From Leucobacter sp. wl10 (GTDB taxonomy: Bacteria > Actinomycetota > Actinomycetes > Actinomycetales > Microbacteriaceae), in assembly GCF_003569785.1 (NCBI RefSeq), contig NZ_KZ983990.1, positions 1 through 64,000 on the forward strand: a stretch of DNA of 64,000 nt, in the 5' to 3' direction. Shown piece after piece: positions 33,208 to 42,343 of the stretch. The notes under the pieces were generated by a model. That model worked only from the letters and a program-made list of their open reading frames with translations. It searched no databases and was not told where the DNA came from. Positions within the stretch are counted from its first letter, which is position 1. Every line of letters begins with the position of its first letter. The position numbers were made by a program, and so were the translations under genes.

Positions 33208-34847
33208 CGCTCGATGGTCACGTCGTAGAACGACGGACGGCCGATCGACTCGGTCTCGAAGCCCTTCACCCTCGACTGCAGGCCGAACACCTGCGGCTCC
33301 TCGAAGAGCGGCAGCACGTAGGCCTGATCCGCGATGCGCTGCTGGGCGGCGGCCGAGGCGGCCTGGCGCTCCTCGACCGTGGGCACGGACGCGATCTTCG
33401 CGAGCATCGCGTCGAGCTCGGGATCGTACAGGTCGCCCGTGCCGGGGTCGAGGTTCACGAGCGCATTGCGGTTGCCCGAGTACAGCTGCGACTTCAGCAC
33501 GTCGAAGTCGGCGCGGCCCACCATCGAGTGGAAGACCTGGACGGTGTCGAGGCTGCGCTGCGCCTCGTCCTGCGCCACCTGGTCGCCGGCGAAGATCTTC
33601 ACGCCGACGCCGATCTGGGCGAGCTGCTCCTGGATGAGCGTCACGACCTCCTTCGAGCGCGGCTGCGGCAGCGCCTCGTTGAAGGTGAGGATCAGCTTCT
33701 GGCCGTCCTTCTCGCGGATGCCGTCGGATCCGGGCTTCCAGCCCGCGTCGTCGAGCAGCCGCTTCGCCCGGTCCTGATCGAACACGTAGTTCTGCGAGGT
33801 GTCGACGTAGCCGAGCGCGCTCTTGGCGAGGACGCCGGTCGCCAGCGGGTAGCTGGCGGTGAAGAGCGTCTCGACGATCGTCTTGCGATCGATGCCCGCG
33901 ATGAGCGCCTGGCGCACCCTGACGTCCTGCAGCAGCGGGTTCCCGAAGCGGAAGTTGAGGCTGTTGTTGACGCCGTTGGTGGGCGCCGCGACCAGTTCGA
34001 GGCCGTCAGCGGCGAACTGCCCCTCGTCGGGCGCCGGGATCGTGCGCGCGACGTCGGCCTGGCCCGAGACGACGGTGCCGACGCGCACGCTGGCCTCGCT
34101 CGCGACGATGAAGTTCACGCCGTCGATCCGGGCGGCGCCCTGGTTGTCGCGCGACGCGGGCGCCCAGGCGTAGTCGGCCCGGGTCTTCAGCGACAGTTCG
34201 CTGCCGATCTTCTCGTTCTCGATCACGAAGGGACCGCTGCCGATGATCTCGGTGGCATTGCCCGGACCGAACTCCTCGCTGGTGCGGTCGAGCGTGTCGT
34301 TCGAGAGCAGGCCCGAGTTGATGGTCGACACCGCCTGGGCGAAACCGGGAGACGGCGCCGAGAAGAAGAACTTGACCGTGCGCTCGTCGACGACCTCGCC
34401 GCGGTCGTAGTTGTTGATCGCCTCGGAGACGGGCAGCGCGCGATTCGGGTCGCCCTTGCCGAAGAGGTCGATGTTCTTCACCACGTTCGCCGCGTCGAGC
34501 GGCGTGCCGTCGGAGTAGGTCACACCCTTGCGCAGCGTGAAGGTGTACTCGGTGGCGTTCTCGTTCACCTCGGGCAGCTTCTCCGCGATCCAGGGCTCGA
34601 GCTCCAGGGTCTCGGGGTTCTGGTACAGCAGGCGGTCGGTGATCTGGTTGATCACGCCGCCGTTCGGGTAGAAGCCGCCTGCCGGCGGGTACAGCGTGAT
34701 CCAGGTCTGAGGCTCGAGGTAGGTGAGGGTGCCTCCGGACGAGCCCGTCGCGGCATTCCCCCCGCCACCGCCGCTCGCGGAGCAGCCCGTCACCGCGATC
34801 GCGATGGCGGCGACGGCCCCGATCCAGACGGCACGGCGCTTCTTCAT
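33204..34847 (-). CDS. Family 5 substrate-binding lipoprotein (KPN_01854-like)
   Basis: A 547-aa lipoprotein; signal ends VTGC (C22 lipidated), then a Gly/Ser linker and the peptide/nickel-type (family 5) fold: ITDRLLYQNPETLELEPWIAEKLPE, YTFTLRKGVTYSDGTPLDA, IIGSGPFVIENEKIG, VRVRQALIAGIDRKTI. The N-terminal LEPQTWITLYPPAGGFYPNGG block recalls a family I remember as KPN_01854, which travels with CMD-domain and flavoprotein genes. The substrate is unknown, and peptide transport is only one option. AGGAG lies 6 nt before the ATG. Confidence 0.93.
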   Translation of the reverse strand: MKKRRAVWIGAVAAIAIAVTGCSASGGGGGNAATGSSGGTLTYLEPQTWITLYPPAGGFYPNGGVINQITDRLLYQNPETLELEPWIAEKLPEVNENATEYTFTLRKGVTYSDGTPLDAANVVKNIDLFGKGDPNRALPVSEAINNYDRGEVVDERTVKFFFSAPSPGFAQAVSTINSGLLSNDTLDRTSEEFGPGNATEIIGSGPFVIENEKIGSELSLKTRADYAWAPASRDNQGAARIDGVNFIVASEASVRVGTVVSGQADVARTIPAPDEGQFAADGLELVAAPTNGVNNSLNFRFGNPLLQDVRVRQALIAGIDRKTIVETLFTASYPLATGVLAKSALGYVDTSQNYVFDQDRAKRLLDDAGWKPGSDGIREKDGQKLILTFNEALPQPRSKEVVTLIQEQLAQIGVGVKIFAGDQVAQDEAQRSLDTVQVFHSMVGRADFDVLKSQLYSGNRNALVNLDPGTGDLYDPELDAMLAKIASVPTVEERQAASAAAQQRIADQAYVLPLFEEPQVFGLQSRVKGFETESIGRPSFYDVTIER

Positions 34848-34978
34848 GGGGACTCCTCTGGTCTCTTGGTATCTTGCGGTGAACCGCGCCGGGCAGACGT
34901 CTGCGCGGCAATGCGTACGATGCAACTATTGTTATACGTGTCATAAGATATCGAAAAATAGCCCCGTCACAGAAGTTC
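34848..34978. promoter_or_regulatory. Divergent control region of the ABC and FAD/SDR units
   Basis: A 131-bp spacer with an AT-rich block (34925-34965) holding candidate -10 boxes for both strands (TATAAC on the minus strand). GCAGACGTCTGC (34893-34904) is a perfect 12-bp palindrome, a possible operator for a regulator outside this cluster. No regulator gene is adjacent. Confidence 0.4.
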
Positions 34979-37159
34979 ATGAAATCCGTTCCGAGTTCCG
35001 GCCGTCGCATTCGGTCATCCGCCTTCACCGTTCGCGACCCGGCCGCGTATAACGACGATGCGCCCGCCCGCCCGCAGCGCGCCTCCATCGCCCTCGTCGG
35101 CGCCGGTCCGCGGGGCGCATCGCTCATCGAGCGCATCGGCGCGAACCTCGAGGTCGCGGCCCTCGACGGGCTCGCCCTCGATCTGCACGTGATCGACCCA
35201 GCGCAGTCGGGCCCGGGACGCATCTGGCGCACCGATCAGAGCCGCGAACTGTGCATGAACACGCTCGCCCACGCCGTCACCCTGTTCACCGAACCGGGCA
35301 GCACGGTGGCCGGCCCCGTGCGGCCGGGCCCCACCCTCTACGAGTGGATCCTGCTCGTGCGGCGTGGCGGCACCCGGCCGGCCGATCAGGATCGGGTCGA
35401 TCCCGAGCTCGCCATCCGCGTCGCCGGCATCCCGGCCGCCCACGTCGCCGCCTTCGACTCCTTCCCCGTGCGCGACGGCCTCGCGGCCGACTACCGCGAC
35501 GAGCTCGCCCGCACCCGCCCCGACTCCCACCCCAGCCGCGCGCTCTACGGCGAGTACCTGAGCTGGTGCTACCACCGCGCCGTGGCGTCACTGCCCGCGG
35601 GCGTGCGGGTGATCCGGCACCACGTGCCGGCGGTCGCGATCGAGCGCGCCGCGAATGCCGAGGAGGGGCGGGACATCGTGCGGCTCGCGGACGGGGGGCG
35701 GGTGACCGCCGACTCGGTGGTCATCGCCGCCGGCTGGATGCCGCGCGAGGAGACCGCGGCCGAGCGCGCGCTCGCCGCTGCGCTGTCGGCGCGTCCGGAG
35801 CTGACGTGGGTGCGGCCGGCGAGCCCGGTCGAGCAGGAGCTCGAGGGCATCGTGCCAGGCGCCCGCGCGATCGTGCGGGGCATGGGCATGGGCTTCTTCG
35901 ACACGATGGCCCTGCTGACCATCGGCCGGGGCGGGCGATTCGTCGAGGATCCGGCCGCCCCGGGCGGGCTGCGCTACGAGCCGTCGGGGCGCGAGCCGAT
36001 CCTCCACGTCGCCTCGCACCGGGGCGTGCCCTTCCGCGCGAAGACCCTCTACGGCTCGCTGCCGCCGAGCCCGGCCCAGCGCTTCGCGCTGAGCATCGAC
36101 TGGAGCGCCGAGCCGCGCCCCATCGACTTCGATCGGCGGCTGTGGCCGCTCATCGTCGCCGACGCGTACCTCGACTACACGGCGACGCTGCGCCGCACGC
36201 GCCCCGACGCCGTGGCCGCCTCGAGCGAGGAGCTCATCGCCGCCGTCGCCGGGGCCGTCGACGGCCTGGCCCGCGAGCAGGCGCAGCGAGCCTCGGAGCC
36301 CGTCGACCTCTTCGCCGCCCCCGCGCGCATCGGCGAGGCGCTCGCACCGTTCGTGCCCGATCCGGCGCTCCGATTCGACCTCGCCGCCGAGATGCGACCC
36401 GTGAACCGGGGCTTCGAGAGCCCCGACGAGTTCGACGCCTGGGTGCGGCGCCGCGTGCTCGAGGACCTGCGCGAGGCCGGACTCGGGCGCGACAGCGCAC
36501 TCAAGGCCGGCCTGTGGTCGATCAGTGCGGCGCGAGGCGTCGCCGGGGCCGTGGGCTCGCTGGGCGGCTTCGACGCGGAGTCGCGCGCATCGGGCTACGA
36601 TCTGCTGATCGCGATCGGGGGCATGGTGGGATCGGGCCCGCCCGCCTTCCGCAACCGCCAGCTGGTGGCGCTCGCCGAGCGGGGCCTCGTGCGCTTCATA
36701 GGGCCGACGGCGCGGGTCGCCGTGGACGAGCGGGGCTTCGTCGCGAGCTCGCCGGCCGTCGCGGGTTCGGAGGTCTCGGCGCCCGCCCTCATCGACGCGT
36801 GGATGCACTTCCACAGCCTGGCCGAGACCGCGGACCCGCTGGCGCGGAGCCTCGTCGTCGACGGACGCGCCCGCGCCTTCACCGTGCCCGCCCGGCGCGG
36901 GCCGCGCGCCACGACCGGCGCCTTCGACATCGATCCCGCGACGGGGCTGCTGATCGGCGCCGACGGCTCGACCGACCGATCCGTGCACGTCGCCGGGATC
37001 CCCGTCGACGAGGCCGTTCACGGCACCATCATCAGCCCCATGCCGGGCACCGACCCGCCCATGCTGCGAGAGACCGACCGGGTCGCCCGCAGCGCCATCC
37101 GCGTCGCGACCGCCGCCCCCGACAGAAAGGACCCCGCATGTCTGACGTCCGCCCCCTAG
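34979..37159 (+). CDS. FAD/NAD(P)-binding protein (FAD_NAD_binding_9 type)
   Basis: A 726-aa flavoprotein. The dinucleotide loop ALVGAGPRGASLIERI is at res 38-53, followed by HVIDPAQSGPGRIWRTDQS (pattern of FAD_NAD_binding_9) and a second nucleotide motif SVVIAAGWMPRE. The C-terminal half has a GIGGMVGSGPPAFRNRQL-like block and ends before the SDR gene. It has no signal peptide. The start is uncertain: ATG 34979 has no good ribosome site, and homology begins near res 34. It is co-transcribed with the SDR and divergent from the ABC operon. It probably oxidises or reduces the imported compound. Confidence 0.88.
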   Translation: MKSVPSSGRRIRSSAFTVRDPAAYNDDAPARPQRASIALVGAGPRGASLIERIGANLEVAALDGLALDLHVIDPAQSGPGRIWRTDQSRELCMNTLAHAVTLFTEPGSTVAGPVRPGPTLYEWILLVRRGGTRPADQDRVDPELAIRVAGIPAAHVAAFDSFPVRDGLAADYRDELARTRPDSHPSRALYGEYLSWCYHRAVASLPAGVRVIRHHVPAVAIERAANAEEGRDIVRLADGGRVTADSVVIAAGWMPREETAAERALAAALSARPELTWVRPASPVEQELEGIVPGARAIVRGMGMGFFDTMALLTIGRGGRFVEDPAAPGGLRYEPSGREPILHVASHRGVPFRAKTLYGSLPPSPAQRFALSIDWSAEPRPIDFDRRLWPLIVADAYLDYTATLRRTRPDAVAASSEELIAAVAGAVDGLAREQAQRASEPVDLFAAPARIGEALAPFVPDPALRFDLAAEMRPVNRGFESPDEFDAWVRRRVLEDLREAGLGRDSALKAGLWSISAARGVAGAVGSLGGFDAESRASGYDLLIAIGGMVGSGPPAFRNRQLVALAERGLVRFIGPTARVAVDERGFVASSPAVAGSEVSAPALIDAWMHFHSLAETADPLARSLVVDGRARAFTVPARRGPRATTGAFDIDPATGLLIGADGSTDRSVHVAGIPVDEAVHGTIISPMPGTDPPMLRETDRVARSAIRVATAAPDRKDPACLTSAP

Positions 37160-37833
37160 CACTCGTCACCGGCGCCTCGAGCGGCATGGGCCGCGAGATC
37201 GCGCGCGAACTGGCCCGCACCCACCGCATCATCGCGGTGGGCCGGGACGCCTCGCGACTGGCCGCCGTCGCGGCCGAGACGGGAGCCGATCCGTGGCGGC
37301 TCGACGTCACCGACGCCGAGGCCCTGGCCGACCGCATCGCGGGGCTCGACCGGCTCGACGTGCTCGTGCACGCGGCCGCGATCGCCCGCACGCTGGGAGT
37401 CGACGCCGCCGACGCCGCCGACTGGGCCGCGCACTTCGCCGTCAATGTCACGGGGCCCGCGGTGCTCACGCGCCTCGCGCTGCCGCTGCTGCGCGAGGCG
37501 CGAGGCACGGTCGTCTTCATCGGATCGGGCGCGGGCACCCGTCCCGTCCCGGGCAGCGCGGTCTACACCGCCACCAAGCACGCGCTGCGCGCCGTCGCCG
37601 ACGTGCTGCGCATCGACGAGGAGCCGCACCGCCTGCGCGTGGTCACCGTGGCTCCCGGGCAGACCGACACCGACATGCTGCGCTCCATGGTCCCGGCCGA
37701 GCAGTACCGCCCCGAGCGCTACATTCGTCCCGAGTCGGTCGCGGGCGCCGTGCGCTTCGTCGTCGACGCGCCCGCCGACGTGCAGATCACCGACCTGGCG
37801 GTGCGGCCCCGCCAGGAGATCAGTCGCATCTAG
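37138..37833 (+). CDS. Short-chain dehydrogenase/reductase
   Basis: A 231-aa SDR. The cofactor loop is TGASSGMG (res 11-18), the NAG-equivalent is HAAAIA, N103 is in NVTG, and the catalytic triad S130, Y143 and K147 sit in FIGSGAG...YTATK. Length is that of classical SDRs. The start ATG 37138 has AGAAAGGA upstream and overlaps the end of the FAD gene by 22 bp, so the two are coupled. It is a dehydrogenase for an alcohol or keto intermediate of the cluster; substrate unknown. Confidence 0.94.
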   Translation: MSDVRPLALVTGASSGMGREIARELARTHRIIAVGRDASRLAAVAAETGADPWRLDVTDAEALADRIAGLDRLDVLVHAAAIARTLGVDAADAADWAAHFAVNVTGPAVLTRLALPLLREARGTVVFIGSGAGTRPVPGSAVYTATKHALRAVADVLRIDEEPHRLRVVTVAPGQTDTDMLRSMVPAEQYRPERYIRPESVAGAVRFVVDAPADVQITDLAVRPRQEISRI

Positions 37834-37890
37834 CGGCGGTCCGGGCGCCGCGCCCGTCCGCGCTCCCCGCTGCGCCGACAGCCCCGCCTT

Positions 37891-37955
37891 CGATCCGTGT
37901 GCGCCTTTCGGGCGTTCGCCCCGAGACGGAACCCCCGGAAGGCGCACACGGATCG
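37891..37955. repeat. 65-bp intergenic palindrome, copy 1
   Basis: Perfect 17-bp arms CGATCCGTGTGCGCCTT and complement (37939-37955) with a 31-nt loop. The stem extends by five further pairs with one G-U. The same arms with the same loop length occur at 59886-59950. It lies downstream of the SDR gene. Confidence 0.9.
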
Positions 37956-38000
37956 GGTCGACCGCCATGACCGTAAGGCGGGCGATGGGGCGCGAGGGAA

Positions 38001-38034
38001 CGCAAGAGCCCCCGCCGAGGCGGGGGCTCTTGCG
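38001..38034. terminator. Strong terminator hairpin between SDR and tRNA-Ser
   Basis: A 16-bp perfect stem (38001-38016 with 38019-38034) closed by 2 nt, with a GC core and GCAAGAG/CTCTTGC ends. It lies between converging units, so it can act on both. It has only a short T run. Confidence 0.7.
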
Positions 38035-38043
38035 TTGTCCGTC

Positions 38044-38135
38044 TGGCGGAGACGGGGGGATTTGAACCCCCGGTCGAGTTCAACCCCGACCCTTCATTAG
38101 CAGTGAAGTCCGTTCGGCCGCTCCGGCACGTCTCC
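38044..38135 (-). tRNA. tRNA-Ser (GCU)
   Basis: The minus strand starts GGAGACG and ends CGTCTCC-G-CCA (CCA encoded, 38044-38046). The anticodon stem CTTCA/TGAAG encloses loop CTGCTAA, anticodon GCT, reading AGC/AGU. A long variable arm (GGGTCGGGG...CGACC) is present, as in class II tRNA. The T-arm loop GGTTCAAATCC is standard. Confidence 0.95.
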
Positions 38136-38206
38136 ATACGCGAACAACGTCACCCATTCTAACCGGACCACGCGTCCCTCCGGAAATCGCCCCGGTCCGA
38201 GGAGGC

Positions 38207-39517
38207 TCAGGGCACCGTGCGCCCGGCGGAGCAGGTCGCGACGGCGGGCGTCGTGCCCGTGATCCGGTCGGGGAGCACGACCGAGCCGTCCGGGCCGGTC
38301 GACGGCGTCGGGCCGGTCGACGGCGTCGGGTCGGTCGGCGCGTTCGGATCGGCCGGCGCGTTCGGATCGGTGGGCGCGTTCGGGTCGACCGGGGCGTTCG
38401 GATCGACCGGGGCGTTCGGATCGGCCGGCTGCCCCTCGCCCTCCTTCACCACGCCCTCGCCGGTACCGGTCACCGTGATCGGCTTTCCGCTCTTGAGCAC
38501 GTCGAAGAGCAGCTGCCCGCTGGTGTAATCGGGAGTCAGCTTTCCCTCCGCGTAGGGGTGCGAGAACGAGGGGTACTGCACGAAGTTGATGCGGTTCAGG
38601 TCGATGTCGCGCACCGTGCTCGCGACCCGCTGCATGAACTCCACGCTCGCCATGTTGCTCGAGAGCGTCATGTTGTCGACGCCCGCCTTCGCGAGGCCGT
38701 ACACCTTGACCGGATCCGACAGGGTCTCGGCGCTCTTGAGCTCGCGCACGAGCGACGACATGAAGACCTGCTGATTGCTGATGCGGCTCGTGTCACCGCC
38801 GTCACCGACGCCGTACCGGGTGCGCAGGAACTGCAGCGCGTCCCACCCGACCAGGGTGTTCATGCCCGCGGGCAGGTCGAGCCCGGTCTTCTCGTCGACG
38901 ATGGGCTGCGTGAGGCAGACGTCCACGCCGCCGATGGCGTTCGACACCCCGATCACCCCGTCGAAGGTGATGAGGGCGGCGTTGGGAATGTTCATGCCCG
39001 TGAGCTCCGAGATGGTGCTCGCCACGCAGGGAAGCCCCCCGTAGGTCATGGCGCTGTTGAGCTGCTGCTCGCTCATCGCCGGGTATTGCGTGCCGTCCGG
39101 GGCGGTGCAGCTCGGGATTGGAAGCATGAGGTCGCGGGGGAAGCTCACCACGGTCGCGTTCTTGTGGTCGGCCGAGACGTACAGCAGCAGATTGACGTCG
39201 TTGAGCTCGCCCTCCTCGCCGTCCTGATAGGCCTGACCCTGGCGGGTGTCGGATCCGACCAGCAGAACCGCCAGGTCGCCGTTGATGGTCTGGTCGCCGG
39301 CGCCGACCGCCTTGGCCTGGGCGCCCAGGTCGACCGTGCGAACGTCGGAGACGAGGCCCCAGACGGCGTAGGCCGCCGTCGCGACGCCGCTCAGCGTCAC
39401 CACGATGGCGGCCGTCAGCAGCACGCGCAGCGCGTTGCCCCAGCTGCTCGACCGGTGCAGCCTGCCGTGTCGCACGGACGTCGAGCGCTCCACGCCTTCA
39501 GCGATTCTCTTGGCCAT
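38207..39517 (-). CDS. LCP (LytR-CpsA-Psr) family cell-wall ligase
   Basis: A 436-aa type-II membrane protein: cytosolic N-terminus, one TM (res 30-52), then the LCP catalytic domain (LLVGSDTRQG; VVSFPRDLMLPIP with the phosphate-binding Arg; ALITFDGVIGVSNAIGGVDVCL; FLRTRYGVGDGGDTSRISNQQ). It attaches glycopolymers to peptidoglycan outside the membrane. The C-terminal tail has DPNAPx repeats and a Thr/Pro/Ser stretch (about res 360-410), likely wall-spanning. GGGAAG lies before the ATG. Confidence 0.94.
   Translation of the reverse strand: MAKRIAEGVERSTSVRHGRLHRSSSWGNALRVLLTAAIVVTLSGVATAAYAVWGLVSDVRTVDLGAQAKAVGAGDQTINGDLAVLLVGSDTRQGQAYQDGEEGELNDVNLLLYVSADHKNATVVSFPRDLMLPIPSCTAPDGTQYPAMSEQQLNSAMTYGGLPCVASTISELTGMNIPNAALITFDGVIGVSNAIGGVDVCLTQPIVDEKTGLDLPAGMNTLVGWDALQFLRTRYGVGDGGDTSRISNQQVFMSSLVRELKSAETLSDPVKVYGLAKAGVDNMTLSSNMASVEFMQRVASTVRDIDLNRINFVQYPSFSHPYAEGKLTPDYTSGQLLFDVLKSGKPITVTGTGEGVVKEGEGQPADPNAPVDPNAPVDPNAPTDPNAPADPNAPTDPTPSTGPTPSTGPDGSVVLPDRITGTTPAVATCSAGRTVP
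38333..38422 (-). repeat. In-gene tandem repeat coding DPNAPx
   Basis: Five 18-bp units coding Asp-Pro-Asn-Ala-Pro-(Val/Thr/Ala), residues 366-395 of the LCP protein. The unit count can change by slippage. Ten or so residues of a PTPSTG pair follow. Confidence 0.85.
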
Positions 39518-39628
39518 TCAGCTTCCCGGGTTCGTGCGAGCAGCGACCACCGCGCTCGTCAATAACGACCCAATGTACCCGAGGCTACTGTGTGAGCCCT
39601 TGGAGAAGCCGACGAGGCTGGGTCGCCG

Positions 39629-42274
39629 TCACGCCGGCGCCATCGCCATCGTCTCGGCACGGTTCCGGGCCGCCCAGCGCCACAGCTCGTCCCGGTTCTC
39701 GATGCCCAGTTTCGCGAAGACGTTCGAGAGGTGGGTCTCGACCGTGCGCGCCGAGATGTACAGCCGCTCCGCGATGAAGCGGCTCGTGTGCCCGAGCGCG
39801 GCCAGCAGCACGACCTCCCGCTCCCGCGCGGTCAGCCCCGGAACGGGCGGCAGGGGCAGCCAGATGCCGAGATCGGCGAGCAGCCGCACCTCCGGCTCCT
39901 CGCTGTCGACGGCCGTGAGCCCCGGCTGCGCGGCGATGCGCGTCATGTGGGCCACGAACGCATCGCCGACGGCCGGGTCGATGTCCGCGGCGAGCGCCCG
40001 GGCCCGCTCGAGCAGTTCGTCCGAGGGCGCGCGCGTCTCGAAGGCGATCGCGTGCAGCGCTTGCAGTTCGATCAGCGCGAGCCCCTCGGCGCGGGCCCAC
40101 TCCGCGACCCGCTCGGCCTCGGCGAGCACGTCCCCTCCGCGCAGCCACTGCCGCGCGCGGAGCACGAGGATGCGGCGGTGCCCGCCGAGCGCCAGGGAGA
40201 TGCCGGGCAGCGGCACCTCCGAGGCGTGGATCGCGCGGATCGCCGCCTCGCGCTCGCCGGTCACCGCGAGTGCGAGCGCGAGGGCCGCCTGGACGAGGGC
40301 GGCCAGGCCGTACCTGTCGTGCCGCTCGAATCGATCCACGAGGCGCTCCGCGCTCTCCACGACGTCGCTCCAGCGTCCCTCCTGCACGCCGAGCAGCACG
40401 CCTCCCGTCTCCACGAATCCCGAGTACCGGGCCTCGGCGTGGGTGTCGGCGTAGGCCTCCGTCACGAGTTCGTCGAGCACCTGGCGCGCGCTCTCGCCGC
40501 TCCCGCTCACCCAGTAGCCGAGCAGCCAGCAGAAGCCCTGCAGGTCGACGTGGTCGGCTCGCGACCGCGGGCCGAGGCGGCTGAGCCGCCGCGCGTTCTC
40601 GGCGCTCGAGACGGCTTGCATCAGCGCGCCCTGCTGTTCGAGGATGAGCCCCTGCATCGCGCGCGCCGGTGACCGCGCCCACTCCACGCCGAGGTCCGGG
40701 GACAGCTCGGGGCGGGGGCCGGCCTCGGCGGCCGCGCGGATGCGCCCCGAGCAGGCGAGCACGAACACCCTCGTGCTGCGCACCACCTCGGTCGTCATCG
40801 GATCGGCCGCCTCGACCTCCCCGTCGAGCTCGTCCAGGGCGGCGAGCGCCAGGGAGATGTCCCCGCCCTCCCACATCGTCTGGCGGATCAGCGTGGTGTG
40901 CAGCGCGACCCTGATCCGCTGCTCGAGCGCGTCGGAGCGCGCGGGGTCGTCCAGCAGCCCGCGGATGATGCGCAGCGCACTGCGCATCATCCCGCCGTCG
41001 CCGAGCAGGTTGGCGATCCGCGACGCCCGCAGCACGGCGACGGCTGCCTGCCCGGCCTCGGCCCCCGGGTGCACGGCGGTGGCCATGGCCAGGCGCAGCA
41101 CCAGACGCGGATCGCCGCCCCGGTCGGTCAGCTCGAGCGCCGTCCAGAGCCACTCCAGCGGCAGCTCGCGTCCGCCCTCGAGTCCGAACACCACCAATCG
41201 CATCAGGCGGTCGGGCGCGTGGGTCGGGTCGCACCCGCCGCGGTCCTCGTCGAGTGCCCGGAAGATCTGGTCGCTGAGCTGGATCATGCGCACGGGAGAC
41301 ATCCCGGAGCGCAGCGAGGCGGCGAGCAGCGGGTGCGTCACCACGAGCGACGGCCTGCCGTCGTGCGTCTTCGACGCCACCATGCCGCGCTCGAACAGCC
41401 TCGACAGGCACGCGGCGTCGATGCTGCGCAGCAGGGTCGACTCCATCACAGGCTCGGCCTGGGCGATCAGCTCGAGGGCGTCCCGCTCCTCTGCGGTGCA
41501 GGTCTCGGTGACGAGGTCGGCGAACTCGTGGGGCACCTGGTCGGCGTCGGAGGGCACCCACGCGGTGCCGCGGGCGCGGCGCAGCGCGCCCGTCCGGTCG
41601 CTGGCGAGGGCGAGCGTCGTGAGCGCGTGGCTGTTTCCGCCGGACGCCTCGTGCCATCCGCGCAGCGTCTCGGCCTCGATGCGCTCCACCCGCAGCAGGT
41701 CAGCCAGGTAGGTGCCGCTCTCGGCCAGATCGAGAGGGCCGATGGAGATCAGGCGACCGCTCGGTCCGTGGCAGATCCGCTCGACATCGCTCGTGAGGTA
41801 TCTCGCGGTGGCGATGATCCGCACGCGCCGAGCGCGCGCGAGATGCGCGAGGATCTGCGAGTCCAGAGGCGAGTAGTCGTCGATGTCGAGGGCGACGAGA
41901 ACGAGGTCGGTCCCGCCGATCCACCGTTCGACCTGCTCGAGGACGCGGCGCGACAGCTCGGCCGGATCCTGCTCCTCGCCGAAGGTTCCGAAGTCGGCGG
42001 AGAACACGGAGGCGATGCCGCTCGAGGCGCGCGGCGGGTGCGGCAGCACCAGCGTCTCGACGCCGGTCGCGCGGCTCCTCAACTCCTCCGCCGCCTGCTG
42101 CGCGAGGGAGGCCTTGCCGTTTCCGGGTTCTCCGATGAGCAGGGTGACGGACGCCGACGGCTCGGCGGCGTCGATCACGCGTTCGAGACGGTGCGGAATC
42201 GTCGTGGATGGCCGAACGCGACGCTCCAGAACGTCCCGCGAACCCTCGATATCACCTCGGGAACCGACCAGCAT
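39629..42274 (-). CDS. Large LuxR-type ATPase regulator (LAL-like)
   Basis: An 881-aa regulator: N-terminal P-loop region LLIGEPGNGKAS (Walker A with Ala in place of Ser/Thr), LVLVALDIDDY as Walker B, a long helical/TPR-like middle, and a C-terminal LuxR HTH (about 820-875; TAREREVVLLAALGHTSRFIA, ERLYISARTVETHLSNVFAKLG). Start ATG 42274 is preferred over ATG 42280, because AGGAGG lies 6 nt before the former and abuts the latter. It resembles LAL/MalT-type activators, usually inducers of catabolic or secondary pathways. The target is unknown; no operon partner is seen. Confidence 0.9.
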   Translation of the reverse strand: MLVGSRGDIEGSRDVLERRVRPSTTIPHRLERVIDAAEPSASVTLLIGEPGNGKASLAQQAAEELRSRATGVETLVLPHPPRASSGIASVFSADFGTFGEEQDPAELSRRVLEQVERWIGGTDLVLVALDIDDYSPLDSQILAHLARARRVRIIATARYLTSDVERICHGPSGRLISIGPLDLAESGTYLADLLRVERIEAETLRGWHEASGGNSHALTTLALASDRTGALRRARGTAWVPSDADQVPHEFADLVTETCTAEERDALELIAQAEPVMESTLLRSIDAACLSRLFERGMVASKTHDGRPSLVVTHPLLAASLRSGMSPVRMIQLSDQIFRALDEDRGGCDPTHAPDRLMRLVVFGLEGGRELPLEWLWTALELTDRGGDPRLVLRLAMATAVHPGAEAGQAAVAVLRASRIANLLGDGGMMRSALRIIRGLLDDPARSDALEQRIRVALHTTLIRQTMWEGGDISLALAALDELDGEVEAADPMTTEVVRSTRVFVLACSGRIRAAAEAGPRPELSPDLGVEWARSPARAMQGLILEQQGALMQAVSSAENARRLSRLGPRSRADHVDLQGFCWLLGYWVSGSGESARQVLDELVTEAYADTHAEARYSGFVETGGVLLGVQEGRWSDVVESAERLVDRFERHDRYGLAALVQAALALALAVTGEREAAIRAIHASEVPLPGISLALGGHRRILVLRARQWLRGGDVLAEAERVAEWARAEGLALIELQALHAIAFETRAPSDELLERARALAADIDPAVGDAFVAHMTRIAAQPGLTAVDSEEPEVRLLADLGIWLPLPPVPGLTAREREVVLLAALGHTSRFIAERLYISARTVETHLSNVFAKLGIENRDELWRWAARNRAETMAMAPA

Positions 42275-42343
42275 CGGCATCCTCCTGCTCCCTCAGCCCC
42301 CTGAAATGCGCCCCCGCCAGATTCTCGCCTGTTCCCCGATGAA

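Noticed and set aside
37891-37955. 65-bp palindromes as simple terminators only
   Set aside because: Arms are identical at two distant loci, which terminators need not be; a repeat family explains this better, although they may also end transcripts.
38333-38422. CRISPR-like repeat array
   Set aside because: The periodic 18-bp units code DPNAPx in frame and have no spacers. No CRISPR array or cas gene was seen.
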